Assembly (NCBI GenBank): GCA_029261065.1
Contig: JAJDCB010000027.1
Location: 1 to 38,509 of the forward strand
Source of the DNA: Candidatus Omnitrophota bacterium
GTDB lineage: Bacteria > Omnitrophota > Gorgyraeia > Zapsychrales > Zapsychraceae
Direction of reading: 5' to 3'
Length of the DNA stretch: 38,509 nt
Below are positions 30,073 through 38,509 of the stretch, piece after piece (the stretch's first letter is position 1; each line of letters starts with the position of its first letter). The position numbers and the translations under genes were made by a program. The notes below the pieces were generated by a model. That model was given only the letters and a program-made list of their open reading frames with translations. It ran no database searches and was not told the origin of the DNA.

Positions 30073-30975
30073 ATGGCTAAATTCACACCAAAAAATCTGA
30101 ACGATCACGCGAATGTCAACGTGTCAAAAATCTCTCAACCCAAAGAGTTTGTTGTGTTGTTATCGGGGTTGATTGGCATTATGTTGGTGGTTTATTTAGT
30201 TCTTGGATTTACTCTGGAAATTTTAGTCAAGCACATGCCAACAAAGATGGATGATGCTCTAGCCAACGTTTTTCCAATGGATCAGTTTGAGACACCCAAA
30301 AACTTAAAAAGTGCACGGGATTCTTTGCAGACATTACTTGATGAGTTAGTAACACTGTGGCCTGAGGCCAATGAGCAGGCGTACAACATTAACATTGTGG
30401 ATGAGGATCAGGTCAATGCCTTTGCTTTGCCAGGAAGAAATATTGTTGTGTTGCGTGGGCTTCTTGATGAGGTCGAGTCTGAAAATGAATTGGCCATGGT
30501 ACTCGCGCACGAATTAGGACATTTTGCCAACCGTGATCACCTAAGAGGCATGGGCCGCGGGGTTGTCTTTTTGGTTTTAAGTGTCATCTTCTTTGGAGAC
30601 AACAATCCCGCAACCGAATTCGCCTCAGGCGCCATTAACATGGTGAGCCTCAAATTCTCCCGTGAACAAGAATCCGCCTCCGACCGCTTCGCCCTAGATC
30701 TCCTCCACAAAAAATATGGCCATGTGGCCGGCTCCACCGATTTCTTTAATCGCGTCAAAGACAAACACAATATCCCCGGATTCTTTAATTTTGTATCAAC
30801 GCATCCTATTGGTAATAAAAGAGTTGAAGAAATAGAGCGCTTAGCCCGTGAGAGCAATTACCTGTATCAGGAGAAGCAATCTCTCAATGATACTATTGTT
30901 GCAGCCCTTAAAAGTGATGATGATTTAGAGGATGCCATTGAGGTTGAAGAGATCTTTGTTGAGATTTATCAATAA
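30073..30975 (+). CDS. M48-family membrane zinc metalloprotease
   Basis: The 300-residue protein has an N-terminal membrane helix (about residues 27-49) and an M48 catalytic domain. Zinc ligands are H146 and H150 in HELGH, with E147 as base, and E200 in the ExxxD motif (E200, D204). The downstream FVSTHPIGNKRVEEI motif is typical of the family. A second short hydrophobic segment (about residues 158-170) follows the active-site helix. It resembles BepA/LoiP- or HtpX-type envelope quality-control proteases. The stretch 30600-30790 uses many C-ending codons, unlike the rest. An acidic C-terminus (DDDLEDAIEVEEIF) is unusual. Confidence 0.9.
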   Translation: MAKFTPKNLNDHANVNVSKISQPKEFVVLLSGLIGIMLVVYLVLGFTLEILVKHMPTKMDDALANVFPMDQFETPKNLKSARDSLQTLLDELVTLWPEANEQAYNINIVDEDQVNAFALPGRNIVVLRGLLDEVESENELAMVLAHELGHFANRDHLRGMGRGVVFLVLSVIFFGDNNPATEFASGAINMVSLKFSREQESASDRFALDLLHKKYGHVAGSTDFFNRVKDKHNIPGFFNFVSTHPIGNKRVEEIERLARESNYLYQEKQSLNDTIVAALKSDDDLEDAIEVEEIFVEIYQ

Positions 30976-31025
30976 GTTTTGTAACAAAATGAATGCTGTT
31001 GCGTTAAATAGAAAGAGGGGTAGAA

Positions 31026-31241
31026 ATGAAACCTGAAAATTTGAAGAAATTGGAAAACGTTCATAAAAATTTGAAGATAGGGTTTGTTGTACTCATAATA
31101 ATGCTCGTTTTAGATACGATTAAGGTGCCCTTTACTGACCAGCTATCTAATTATAATTTCTATTTTGTTGCAACTATGATTGCTATCACGATAGTTTATT
31201 TTGTTATTAAAGATATCATTAAATCTGAGCAAGATAAATAG
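31026..31241 (+). CDS. Small two-helix membrane protein, hypothetical
   Basis: The 71-residue protein has two membrane helices (about residues 15-32 and 42-61) and charged ends. A strong ribosome-binding site (GAGGGG) lies 7 bases before the ATG, which supports it as real. No family is recognised. It is 43 bases upstream of the alpha-2-macroglobulin start and may be co-transcribed with it. Confidence 0.6.
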   Translation: MKPENLKKLENVHKNLKIGFVVLIIMLVLDTIKVPFTDQLSNYNFYFVATMIAITIVYFVIKDIIKSEQDK

Positions 31242-31284
31242 AATACACGAGGGAAAGGGTTATTAAAAATTGGAGATTAATAAA

Positions 31285-34200
31285 ATGAAACACTTTATAT
31301 TCGCTTTTTCTGTCATGTTGATGTTAGCCGGCAGTTCGCCCCTTTTCGCCCAAACCAAAATTCAAACTCAATCGATAGAACAGGCTGATCAATTAAGAGA
31401 TGAGAAATCATTTCAGCAGGCCGCTGCCATTTATAAAAATGTTCTGAAAGATTCTGAATTATCGCCTTCTCTAATAAAGGAACTTCAATTTAAGTGGGCG
31501 GATGCGAGTTGGAGGAGTGGAGTCGCGAATAATTATGAAGATGCGGTTAAGATGTTACAGGAGGTTGTGGCTGGTGAGGATCATGAGCGGTGGTGGGCGG
31601 AAGGGCATGAGTCGCTCGCGGAGCATTTTATTAAAGTTGATCGTTACTCGCATCAAAATGAGATCAAGCAATCTTTAGAACATGCCCGTGGATATTGGGC
31701 GGGTTCTAGCGACATTGAACTGGCGCGCTCACGTTTTATTAAGGTTAGTTTCACGTTAGGCGAATTTATCTCGCAACACTGGGGTTGGGTTTATCGAGAC
31801 CTTAAACCCACCAAGATGTATCACGGTAACATCCTTCCTGATGATCCCAACCGAAACGGGTTACAAATTTTATATGAAGAAATTTTGGAAGTTGCTAAGT
31901 CTGATGAGGACCGCGCGCGCGTTTATTATTCCTTAGCCATGTCCTATTATCACAATTACAATCATCCTGAAAAAAGGAAATTGACGAAGAAGTATTTTAA
32001 TAAAATTATCAAAGATTTCCCTGAAAGCGAGTGGCTTGATGATGCGTATTATTATTTAGGACAAAACTTTGAACAGAATAATGAACTAAAGAAGGCTGTT
32101 AAGGTTTATCAAGATTTCTTAAAGCGCTACGGTAAAGGCGAATCGAAGTGGGTGAATGATGCGTCCCGGCGTCTTGCATATATTATTGCTCCCCAATTAT
32201 CCGTATCCTCCTCCTATACTTTTGTCCCCGACTCAGACATCCAATTTAATATGTCATGGCGTAATATTTCAGAGGCCAATATTAGTCTTTATGATATTAA
32301 TCTGCTTGATCACCTTGTCTTTGATCAAACCAAATCCAACACCGATTCAAAACGTGGCGTTAACAATTATCAAGACATTTTAAAGAGGGTGGTCGAATCT
32401 AATAAACATCGTTCGTTAAAGAAGGTGATGAATTGGAAGGTGGCCTTAAAGGATGAAGGTAACTATCAGCATTACAGTGAGAATAAAAGTTTAGCGCATT
32501 GGTTGGTCAAAAATAAAAACGAAGTTGATCCCAAAAAGAGCAAATTAAAACCAGGGGCTTATTTGTTGTTGGCTGAATCCGGTGATCAAAAAGCGTTTGA
32601 TTTGGTGTTAGTGACGGATTTGGGTGTTGTTTCAAAGACGGCGGGTAACACAGGTTTAATTTTTGCCTTTGATAGTAAAACAGGCGCGCCGCTTCCATCC
32701 ACAGATGTAAAATATCAATATCGTTATCACGATGATACAGGCAACTGGCAATGGGTTCAAGAGCAAGGGCAGACGGATGAGGAGGGTTTGTTAAAAATCA
32801 ATTTTAAAAATGGGGAGAATCGTAATTACGGCAAACAACATCAACTGTTTGTGACGTTAAAGAATGATGATATGCAGGCTTTTGTTCAGGGGAATTATTA
32901 TGCGCATTATGGACAAAACAATCAATGGTGGTTTTATGCTTACACCGATCGTCCCGCATATCGGCCTACTGAAGAGGTTTCATTTAAAGGGGTGTTGCGT
33001 AATTATCAAGACAAGGGTTTTGAAACGCCAAGTTTTAAGCGCGTGAAGGCGCTCGTGTATGATGCAAGAGGCAATAAGGTTATGGAGAAGGTCTATTCGC
33101 TAAATGAATTTGGATCTTTTAATGATAAATTTAACTTGGATGAGAAAGCGACGTTAGGGGAATATCGATTAGAACTTTATACAGAAGAGGGAAATACTCA
33201 TCTTGGCCAAGCGGTTTTATTTCGTTTAGAAGAATATAAGTTGCCAGAATTTTTGGTGGACATCACACCTAAAAAGGAAGAAGGTCAAACGTTAACCTAC
33301 CAACTAGGTGATACGATTGATATAGAATTAAACGCCGAATATTATTTTGGAGGCGGGGTTTCAAACGCCGAAGTTGAGTATCTTGTTTATCAAAGTCCGT
33401 ATTATCACTATTATTATCCGATGCAAAAATACCCTTGGTATTATGATCAGCTTAATCCAAGCCATCGATCGCAGTATTACAATAAACAATTGATCACACA
33501 AGAAACGATAAAGACAGACGAGCATGGTAAGGCATTTTTTAATTTTCAATCTCCAGAAAATGGCAGTCAGGATTTGATTTATCATATTGAGGCGCGTGTT
33601 GTTGATCAATCTCGTCGTGAGATTCGTGCGAATGCAACAATAAAAGTCACAAAACAAGGTTTTTATGCGTATCTTAAACCTAAACAAAATCTTTATCGCC
33701 CCGGCGATCGGGCTGAGGTTGATATCAAGACATTAACCGCGAATAATGAACCTATTGCAGTCGATGGAAAGGTGACGGTGTCACGTCATTGGTGGAAGCA
33801 GGCGGTTATTCATAATGAAAAAACGACTCATCCCGCTCAATACGATAAGACGGAGTTATTTACCAAGTTTGCAAAGACAAATGAGTTGGGGGAGGTTGTC
33901 TTTGCATTTGAACCTGATCAAGATGGTTACTACATTGTTGAATTTACAGGCTTTGATGCTAAGGGCCAAGAAGTTAAATCGCAAACCAATGTATTTGTGT
34001 GCGCCACTTCAAGTAAAGATATTGGTTTTCAATATAATGGGCTACAAATAATCTCAGAAAAGGAAACCTATGCTGTCGGAGAAATCGCACGTGTCATGCT
34101 TGTGGCTAACAAACCTGATACCTGGGTTTTGTTCTCTCAAGAAGCAGATGAAATTTTTGATTATAAAATGCTGCACCTTGATGGCAATGTTAAGTTGGTT

Positions 34201-37053
34201 GAATTTGAAGTGAAAGATTATTACACGCCTAATATGTTTCTTAACGCGGTATCGGCTGAAAATTATCAGCTAAAACTTCATAACTTAAGTTTAATCGTGC
34301 CACCGGATGAAAAGTTTTTAAATATCAAAATTATCTCTGACAAAGAAACTTATTCTCCCGGGGAAGAAGGAAATTTTGAGATCGAGTTAACAGATAAAAA
34401 TGGTGATCCCGTGCAAGGCGAGATGTCTTTAGGTTTGGTCGATGCTAGTGTCTATTACATTCAATCAGAGTTGGCGAAAGATATTCGTGAATTTTTCTAC
34501 GGGAAGAAGCGTGCGCATTCCGTGCAAACGCAAGCCTCGTTTCATCAACGGAGTTATCAGAGGTTTGATTTGTTTAAGCGTGATAATAATGGGGAAGATG
34601 ATCTTGATGAAAAGGAAGGAAATAAGCGGGTAGGTGGATATCAGGCGCGAGTAATGTATGGCAAGGGAATGGTCGCTCAAGAGATGTTGGCATCCGCACC
34701 TATCATGGCAGATTCGATAGAAGAATCCTTTAGGAGCGATGGTAGGTTCGGAAATCGTCTTGAACAGAAAAAACGGTCAGGAGATAAGTTGTCGAAATCA
34801 AAATCAGAAATAGGCGGGGAAGATGCTGATCTTGATAGCCCGAAAGTCCGACAAGATTTTCGCTCAACGATTATCTGGCAACCAACTCTTATCACAGATG
34901 AAAATGGTCGCGCACACATTAAGGTAACATTCCCCGATTCACTAACAACATGGAAAACAACCGCGCGCTCAATAACCCAACACACACAAGTCGGTACTGT
35001 CACCCATGAGGTTAAAACAAAAAAAGATATCATCGTCCGTTTACAAGCCCCACGGTTTTTTACAGAACGGGATGAAGTTGTTATATCAGCCAATGTGCAC
35101 AATTACACTGATGAAGAGAAAAAAATTAAAGTGACAATCAAAGCGGATGGGCTTGATTTAAAAGATAAAGCATCACTTTGGATTAATGTAGCCGCCCAAG
35201 GTGAGCAACGTGTGGATTGGAAAACGATTGCCGTCTCTCAAGGAATGGCCAACATCACCGTCATGGCGCAAACCGAAAAAGATTCTGATGCGATGGTTAA
35301 ATCATATCCGGTTATTCCTCACGGGATTGAAAAATTTTTAGCGCAATCGCTTGAATTAAAATCACAAGGTCTTGAATCATTTCAATTTGATGTTCCAAGA
35401 GAACGCATCAAAGAATCAACGTCTCTGCAAATTAATCTGTCACCGTCGCTTGCCGGGGCCATGTTAGATGCGCTTCCCTATTTAGCGCAATACCCTTATG
35501 GTTGTGTCGAGCAGACAATGAGTCGTTTTTTACCAGCGATCATTGTTCGAAAGACGTTACGTGAATTAGGATTAAGTCAAAGGGAAGTCAGCCAGTACAT
35601 CAATAACGTTCTTATTCCTCGTGAAGACCCCGAAGGCCATCCCAAACGTAGCTCGCAGGCTACGTTATCGGAATTAAACAAAATGACCAACTCCGGTTTA
35701 GATCGTATTTACGATTTTCAACATAGTGATGGAGGTTGGGGGTGGTGGAAAGAGGGAAGAAGTGATCGGTTTATGAGTGCTTATGTAGTTTGGGGTTTAA
35801 GTTTGGCGAAAGATGCGGGTATGAAAATTAAGGGTAATGCCTATAGTCGAGGGATTGATTATCTAAAAAAAGAATTAGTTGAGGAGGAAGATAATCCTGA
35901 CATGTTAGCGTGGATGCTTCATGCTTTGGCGGCAACAAAATCAAGAGGTGAGTTTCAAGATAAGCAATCAACACGTTTGTGGGATATGCGTGAGGAACTT
36001 AATCCTTACACGCGAGCGTTATTTGCTTTGGCAGAACATTATCATGGGAATAAAGATCGTGCTTTGGTTTTGGCGCGTAATTTGGCCAATGGCATGAATG
36101 AACAACAAAGCAATAACACCGTTTATTGGGGTGAGTCGGGCGTTCATTATCGTTGGAGTGAGGGTGGTGTTGAGGCCACAGCGTTTGTGATTAAAGCCCT
36201 CTCGAACATCATGCCTGATAGCGAATTGATTGCTCCCGCCGTCCGTTGGATGGCGTTAAACCGACGAGGCGCGCGTTGGAAAAATACAAGAGATACCGCG
36301 ATTGCCATCTTAGGATTAGCAGATTACCTTAAAACAACTAACGAATTAACACCGGACTTTGAATATCAAGTGACGGTGAACGGAAAACAAGTTCAGACGG
36401 GTCACGTGGATCGCAAAAACTTATTTTCATTTAACCGCATCATCCAACTGGATGCCGAGAGTATCAAAAATGGTAACAATCAGGTTGAAGTGAAGTTGCA
36501 AGGCGCAGGTGCGCTTTATGTTTCTGGGTATCTCAAATATTTCACCTTAGAAGAGAACATCTCGGCTGAAGGCAACGAAGTTTATGTCACAAGAAAATAT
36601 TACAAACAAAGCACCAAACCAACCTTACTTAAAGGCTATTCCGAAGATTGGAAGCTTATCAAATCAGGTGCTGAGATTAAGAGTGGCGATCGTATTCGTG
36701 TTGAGATCTTATTGGATTCCAAAAATAACTACGAATACTTAATCGTCGAAGATTATAAACCCGCAGGACTCGAAGCCGTAGAACTTAAAAGCGGCTCCAC
36801 CTACGCCGAGCAACTCGATTACAAGGGACGCGACACCAATCATCGCACCTGGGTCTATCAAGAACTCCGCGATCAAAAAGCCGTCTTCTTCGTCGACAAA
36901 CTCAAAACCGGCCAACACCGCCTCCGCTACGAACTCCGCGCCGAAATCCCCGGCACCTTCCACGGCATGCCCAACCAAACGCATGCGATGTACGTCCCGG
37001 AGATTCGGGCGAATAGTTCGGAGGTTGTGGTGAGTGTTAGGGATAAACAGTGA
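31285..37053 (+). CDS. Bacterial alpha-2-macroglobulin with thioester
   Basis: This very large protein (1922 residues) has a signal peptide (FIFAFSVMLMLAGSSPLFAQ, no lipobox). Then come an N-terminal helical, TPR-like region (to about 320), a long series of MG domains, and an acidic, Lys- and Ser-rich low-complexity stretch at about 1094-1190 that fits a bait region. The A2M signature follows (TIIWQPTLITDENGRAHIKV, FPDSLTTWKTTARSIT), then a thioester domain with GCVEQ (Cys about 1407, Gln about 1410). Family members trap attacking proteases in the periplasm by bait cleavage and covalent thioester capture. The ATG at 31285 is chosen over a TTG at 31270 for its ribosome-binding site (GGAG, 9 bases upstream) and its fit to the signal peptide. 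The usual pbpC partner is absent. Codons in about 36745-36990 are strongly C-rich. Confidence 0.94.
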   Translation: MKHFIFAFSVMLMLAGSSPLFAQTKIQTQSIEQADQLRDEKSFQQAAAIYKNVLKDSELSPSLIKELQFKWADASWRSGVANNYEDAVKMLQEVVAGEDHERWWAEGHESLAEHFIKVDRYSHQNEIKQSLEHARGYWAGSSDIELARSRFIKVSFTLGEFISQHWGWVYRDLKPTKMYHGNILPDDPNRNGLQILYEEILEVAKSDEDRARVYYSLAMSYYHNYNHPEKRKLTKKYFNKIIKDFPESEWLDDAYYYLGQNFEQNNELKKAVKVYQDFLKRYGKGESKWVNDASRRLAYIIAPQLSVSSSYTFVPDSDIQFNMSWRNISEANISLYDINLLDHLVFDQTKSNTDSKRGVNNYQDILKRVVESNKHRSLKKVMNWKVALKDEGNYQHYSENKSLAHWLVKNKNEVDPKKSKLKPGAYLLLAESGDQKAFDLVLVTDLGVVSKTAGNTGLIFAFDSKTGAPLPSTDVKYQYRYHDDTGNWQWVQEQGQTDEEGLLKINFKNGENRNYGKQHQLFVTLKNDDMQAFVQGNYYAHYGQNNQWWFYAYTDRPAYRPTEEVSFKGVLRNYQDKGFETPSFKRVKALVYDARGNKVMEKVYSLNEFGSFNDKFNLDEKATLGEYRLELYTEEGNTHLGQAVLFRLEEYKLPEFLVDITPKKEEGQTLTYQLGDTIDIELNAEYYFGGGVSNAEVEYLVYQSPYYHYYYPMQKYPWYYDQLNPSHRSQYYNKQLITQETIKTDEHGKAFFNFQSPENGSQDLIYHIEARVVDQSRREIRANATIKVTKQGFYAYLKPKQNLYRPGDRAEVDIKTLTANNEPIAVDGKVTVSRHWWKQAVIHNEKTTHPAQYDKTELFTKFAKTNELGEVVFAFEPDQDGYYIVEFTGFDAKGQEVKSQTNVFVCATSSKDIGFQYNGLQIISEKETYAVGEIARVMLVANKPDTWVLFSQEADEIFDYKMLHLDGNVKLVEFEVKDYYTPNMFLNAVSAENYQLKLHNLSLIVPPDEKFLNIKIISDKETYSPGEEGNFEIELTDKNGDPVQGEMSLGLVDASVYYIQSELAKDIREFFYGKKRAHSVQTQASFHQRSYQRFDLFKRDNNGEDDLDEKEGNKRVGGYQARVMYGKGMVAQEMLASAPIMADSIEESFRSDGRFGNRLEQKKRSGDKLSKSKSEIGGEDADLDSPKVRQDFRSTIIWQPTLITDENGRAHIKVTFPDSLTTWKTTARSITQHTQVGTVTHEVKTKKDIIVRLQAPRFFTERDEVVISANVHNYTDEEKKIKVTIKADGLDLKDKASLWINVAAQGEQRVDWKTIAVSQGMANITVMAQTEKDSDAMVKSYPVIPHGIEKFLAQSLELKSQGLESFQFDVPRERIKESTSLQINLSPSLAGAMLDALPYLAQYPYGCVEQTMSRFLPAIIVRKTLRELGLSQREVSQYINNVLIPREDPEGHPKRSSQATLSELNKMTNSGLDRIYDFQHSDGGWGWWKEGRSDRFMSAYVVWGLSLAKDAGMKIKGNAYSRGIDYLKKELVEEEDNPDMLAWMLHALAATKSRGEFQDKQSTRLWDMREELNPYTRALFALAEHYHGNKDRALVLARNLANGMNEQQSNNTVYWGESGVHYRWSEGGVEATAFVIKALSNIMPDSELIAPAVRWMALNRRGARWKNTRDTAIAILGLADYLKTTNELTPDFEYQVTVNGKQVQTGHVDRKNLFSFNRIIQLDAESIKNGNNQVEVKLQGAGALYVSGYLKYFTLEENISAEGNEVYVTRKYYKQSTKPTLLKGYSEDWKLIKSGAEIKSGDRIRVEILLDSKNNYEYLIVEDYKPAGLEAVELKSGSTYAEQLDYKGRDTNHRTWVYQELRDQKAVFFVDKLKTGQHRLRYELRAEIPGTFHGMPNQTHAMYVPEIRANSSEVVVSVRDKQ

Positions 37054-37143
37054 CAGGCACGAATAACGGGCATGGGCAGGAATAAACAGTGACAGGCACG
37101 AATAACAGGCATGGATCAAAAAATCGTGCCTGTCACTAATTAT
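37042..37143. repeat. RAYT-type repeat cluster (GTGACAGGCAC)
   Basis: Two direct copies of AAACAGTGACAGGCACGAAT (37044 and 37083) are followed by the inverted GTGCCTGTCAC (37126-37136). The stop codon of the alpha-2-macroglobulin is the TGA inside the first copy. The same sequence pair brackets the leader of the RAYT gene at 37591-37768. The hairpin could also end the upstream transcript. Confidence 0.82.
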
Positions 37144-37186
37144 CCCTGTTGAATAATCATCGTAAGGCATCTAAAAGGAAAGAAGA

Positions 37187-37582
37187 ATGACACTGGGTGA
37201 AGAAATAGTAGCGGAGATGATGAAGAGGAATCTACAACAAGATCCAATAAGCTATGAACAGATGCAACAGCTTAAGAAACTATCAAGTTCGAAAGAAATT
37301 TCAGAATATTTGATCTCGATGAGGTTTAGTAAAAGTGGAGACATAGATACATCGAACGATTTTGTTGATTTCATGGTGGATCCTGTAAATCGAAAACTTT
37401 CAAAATTTCAAAGATTCTCGTTGTCTTTTTCTGTAATTTTTTTGATTATGTATGCTTATTTAGTTGTTATGGGGGATTTGGATTTCTTAAACAGTAGTCC
37501 AGTGGTATTAATGGTTTTCTTCAATCTTTGTTTGGTTTTAGTAAGAGATAAATATCCAATGAAACTTTTTAAAAAAAGGTAA
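37187..37582 (+). CDS. Two-helix membrane protein, hypothetical
   Basis: The 131-residue protein has a soluble helical N-terminus of about 80 residues, rich in Glu, Lys and Ser, then two membrane helices (about residues 83-102 and 107-123) and a basic end (MKLFKKR). A ribosome-binding site (AAGGAAAGAAG) precedes the ATG. It lies alone between two RAYT-type repeat sets, which may have carried it. No family is recognised. Confidence 0.65.
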   Translation: MTLGEEIVAEMMKRNLQQDPISYEQMQQLKKLSSSKEISEYLISMRFSKSGDIDTSNDFVDFMVDPVNRKLSKFQRFSLSFSVIFLIMYAYLVVMGDLDFLNSSPVVLMVFFNLCLVLVRDKYPMKLFKKR

Positions 37583-37590
37583 AGGTAAAG

Positions 37591-37768
37591 AATAAACAGT
37601 GACAGGCATCAAATAATCAAAAATTTGACAAGATTTTTTAAATAGCTATAATAAACCAAATCAAATAATCCCCCCCGCTTAAAAAACTCCCCCACTATAA
37701 TAAATCCCCCGTGATAGGGTGTAAATTGGTAACGAGAAAACCAATAAATCGTGCCTGTCACTAATTAT
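37591..37768. repeat. RAYT-type repeat pair flanking the RAYT leader
   Basis: AATAAACAGTGACAGGCA (37591-37608) faces AAATCGTGCCTGTCACTAAT (37746-37765) in inverted orientation, 137 bases apart. In REP systems the RAYT gene is typically bordered by its own repeats, which supports these as its substrates. Three C-runs of five to seven lie between them (from 37670, 37689 and 37706), of unknown meaning. Confidence 0.8.
37625..37652 (+). promoter_or_regulatory. Consensus promoter of the RAYT gene
   Basis: A perfect TTGACA (37625-37630), a 16-bp spacer and a perfect TATAAT (37647-37652) lie within the repeat pair. Transcription would start near 37659, leaving a leader of about 130 bases that contains the inverted GTGCCTGTCAC. 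Confidence 0.8.
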
Positions 37769-37790
37769 AATTCCCCCCAACAAGGACAAC

Positions 37791-38509
37791 ATGCCAAGAA
37801 AAGCAAGAATAATTGTCGCAGGAGAGTTGTATCATATTACTCAAAGAGGAAATTATCGTCAGAATATTTACGATGAGGATAATGACAAGATACAATATCT
37901 GAAGTATTTTGAAAAATATAGCCAACAGTTCGGGTTGGATGTGTTTGCTTATTGTTTAATGAATAATCATATCCATTTTATAGTTCGCCCGTTAAATAAA
38001 GAATCGATGGCGCAAACAATATGTCGGGCTCATCAAAGATATTCGGTTTATTATAATGCTAAGAATAAAAGGAGTGGGCATTTGTGGCAAGAACGCTTTT
38101 ATTCATGTTTGCTCCAAGGAAATCATATAAAGCAGGCGGTTAGATATGTTGAATGTAATCCGGTGAGAGCGGGAATAGTCGCCAAGCCATGGCAATATGG
38201 ATTCTCAACGGCGCGAGCCCATTTAGGGCGGCAATATAAAATAATTACATTGGCCGATATCTTTGAATGTATTGATGTTGATTCATGGAAAGATTATCTT
38301 CTTGAAAGAGAAGATGAAGATCTGCATGCGCGAATAAGGAAAGCTACGATGAAGGGGCTTGTGTTAGGATCAGATGATTATATTCGAGAAATTGAACAAA
38401 GATTAGGCCGAACCCTAATCAAAGTGCGAGGAAGACCGAAAAATGGTGCCAATGGTATGGACGACCACGCAATTTTACACCGCCTGTATGGTGAACAACT
38501 CAAGGGCAA
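37791..38509 (+). CDS. REP-associated tyrosine transposase (RAYT, Y1_Tnp/HUH), cut by window end
   Basis: At least 239 codons are open to the end of the window. The N-terminus is PRKARIIVAGELYHITQRGN. The HUH motif appears as NNHIHFIVRP, and the catalytic tyrosine region as RYVECNPVRAGIVAKPW, with GHLWQERFYS between; this is the standard Y1_Tnp layout. After about residue 160 a C-terminal extension continues (REIEQRLGRTLIKVRGRPKN), as in longer members of the family. RAYTs nick and rejoin REP sequences as single-stranded DNA. The gene has its own promoter and a ribosome-binding site (AAGGA, 10 bases upstream). Confidence 0.94.
   Translation, partial: MPRKARIIVAGELYHITQRGNYRQNIYDEDNDKIQYLKYFEKYSQQFGLDVFAYCLMNNHIHFIVRPLNKESMAQTICRAHQRYSVYYNAKNKRSGHLWQERFYSCLLQGNHIKQAVRYVECNPVRAGIVAKPWQYGFSTARAHLGRQYKIITLADIFECIDVDSWKDYLLEREDEDLHARIRKATMKGLVLGSDDYIREIEQRLGRTLIKVRGRPKNGANGMDDHAILHRLYGEQLKG

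Noticed and set aside
37670-37710. G-quadruplex or i-motif from spaced C-runs
   Set aside because: The runs are separated by 12-14 bases and only three are close together; loops are too long for a confident call.
1-38509. tRNA or rRNA genes
   Set aside because: No cloverleaf with T-loop GTTCRA and CCA-proximal stem, or rRNA-like stretch, was recognised in the gene-free gaps.

Overview
The window looks like the chromosome of an AT-rich, diderm (Gram-negative-type) environmental bacterium. The gene set fits Candidatus Omnitrophota or a relative: a PEP-CTERM exported protein, an RHS protein, a very large alpha-2-macroglobulin, a meso-DAP type MurE, and a full division and cell-wall (dcw) cluster. 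The phylum is an inference from gene content; no rRNA or tRNA is present to confirm it.

Layout. 1-5.7 kb is an accessory zone. It holds the 3' part of an RHS gene with two possible immunity genes and an orphan RHS tail, an IS110-family transposase flanked by REP-like sequence, a PEP-CTERM protein with a well-formed promoter, and a small zinc-ribbon gene between two 53-bp direct repeats. 5.8-26.7 kb is the dcw cluster, all on the + strand: mraZ-rsmH-ftsL-ftsI-murE-murF-mraY-murD-[insert]-ftsW-murG-secreted metalloprotease-murC-ddl-ftsQ-ftsA. It starts at a consensus promoter followed by three GTGG repeats spaced exactly 10 bp, the expected MraZ operator. murB and ftsZ are absent. 26.7-31.2 kb holds mostly small accessory genes: membrane proteins, a single-domain response regulator, a class V aminotransferase, two YbjQ-family proteins and an M48 protease. 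31.3-37.1 kb is one 1922-residue alpha-2-macroglobulin. The window ends in a REP-associated tyrosine transposase (RAYT) with its own consensus promoter and matching inverted repeats.

The dcw genes together make UDP-MurNAc-pentapeptide (MurC, D, E, F, Ddl), lipid I and II (MraY, MurG), and the septal synthase with its partners (FtsW, FtsI, FtsL, FtsQ, FtsA). Most are tightly packed or overlap, so translational coupling is likely.

The least ordinary features lie inside this essential cluster. (1) Three long palindromic elements (7818-8037, 12696-12935, 16477-16603) share loop sequences. In the first two, stem differences are matched on both arms, so pairing is kept although the sequence changed. 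(2) A RhuM-Fic/Doc gene sits directly after murD and is followed by a second, mostly synonymous copy of the last 48 bp of murD, like an integration that rebuilt its target. (3) Between murD and ftsW three unrelated AT-rich genes are each followed by the same ~88-bp repeat with imperfect inverted ends, an integron-cassette-like layout without canonical attC cores. Several REP families punctuate the intergenic gaps.
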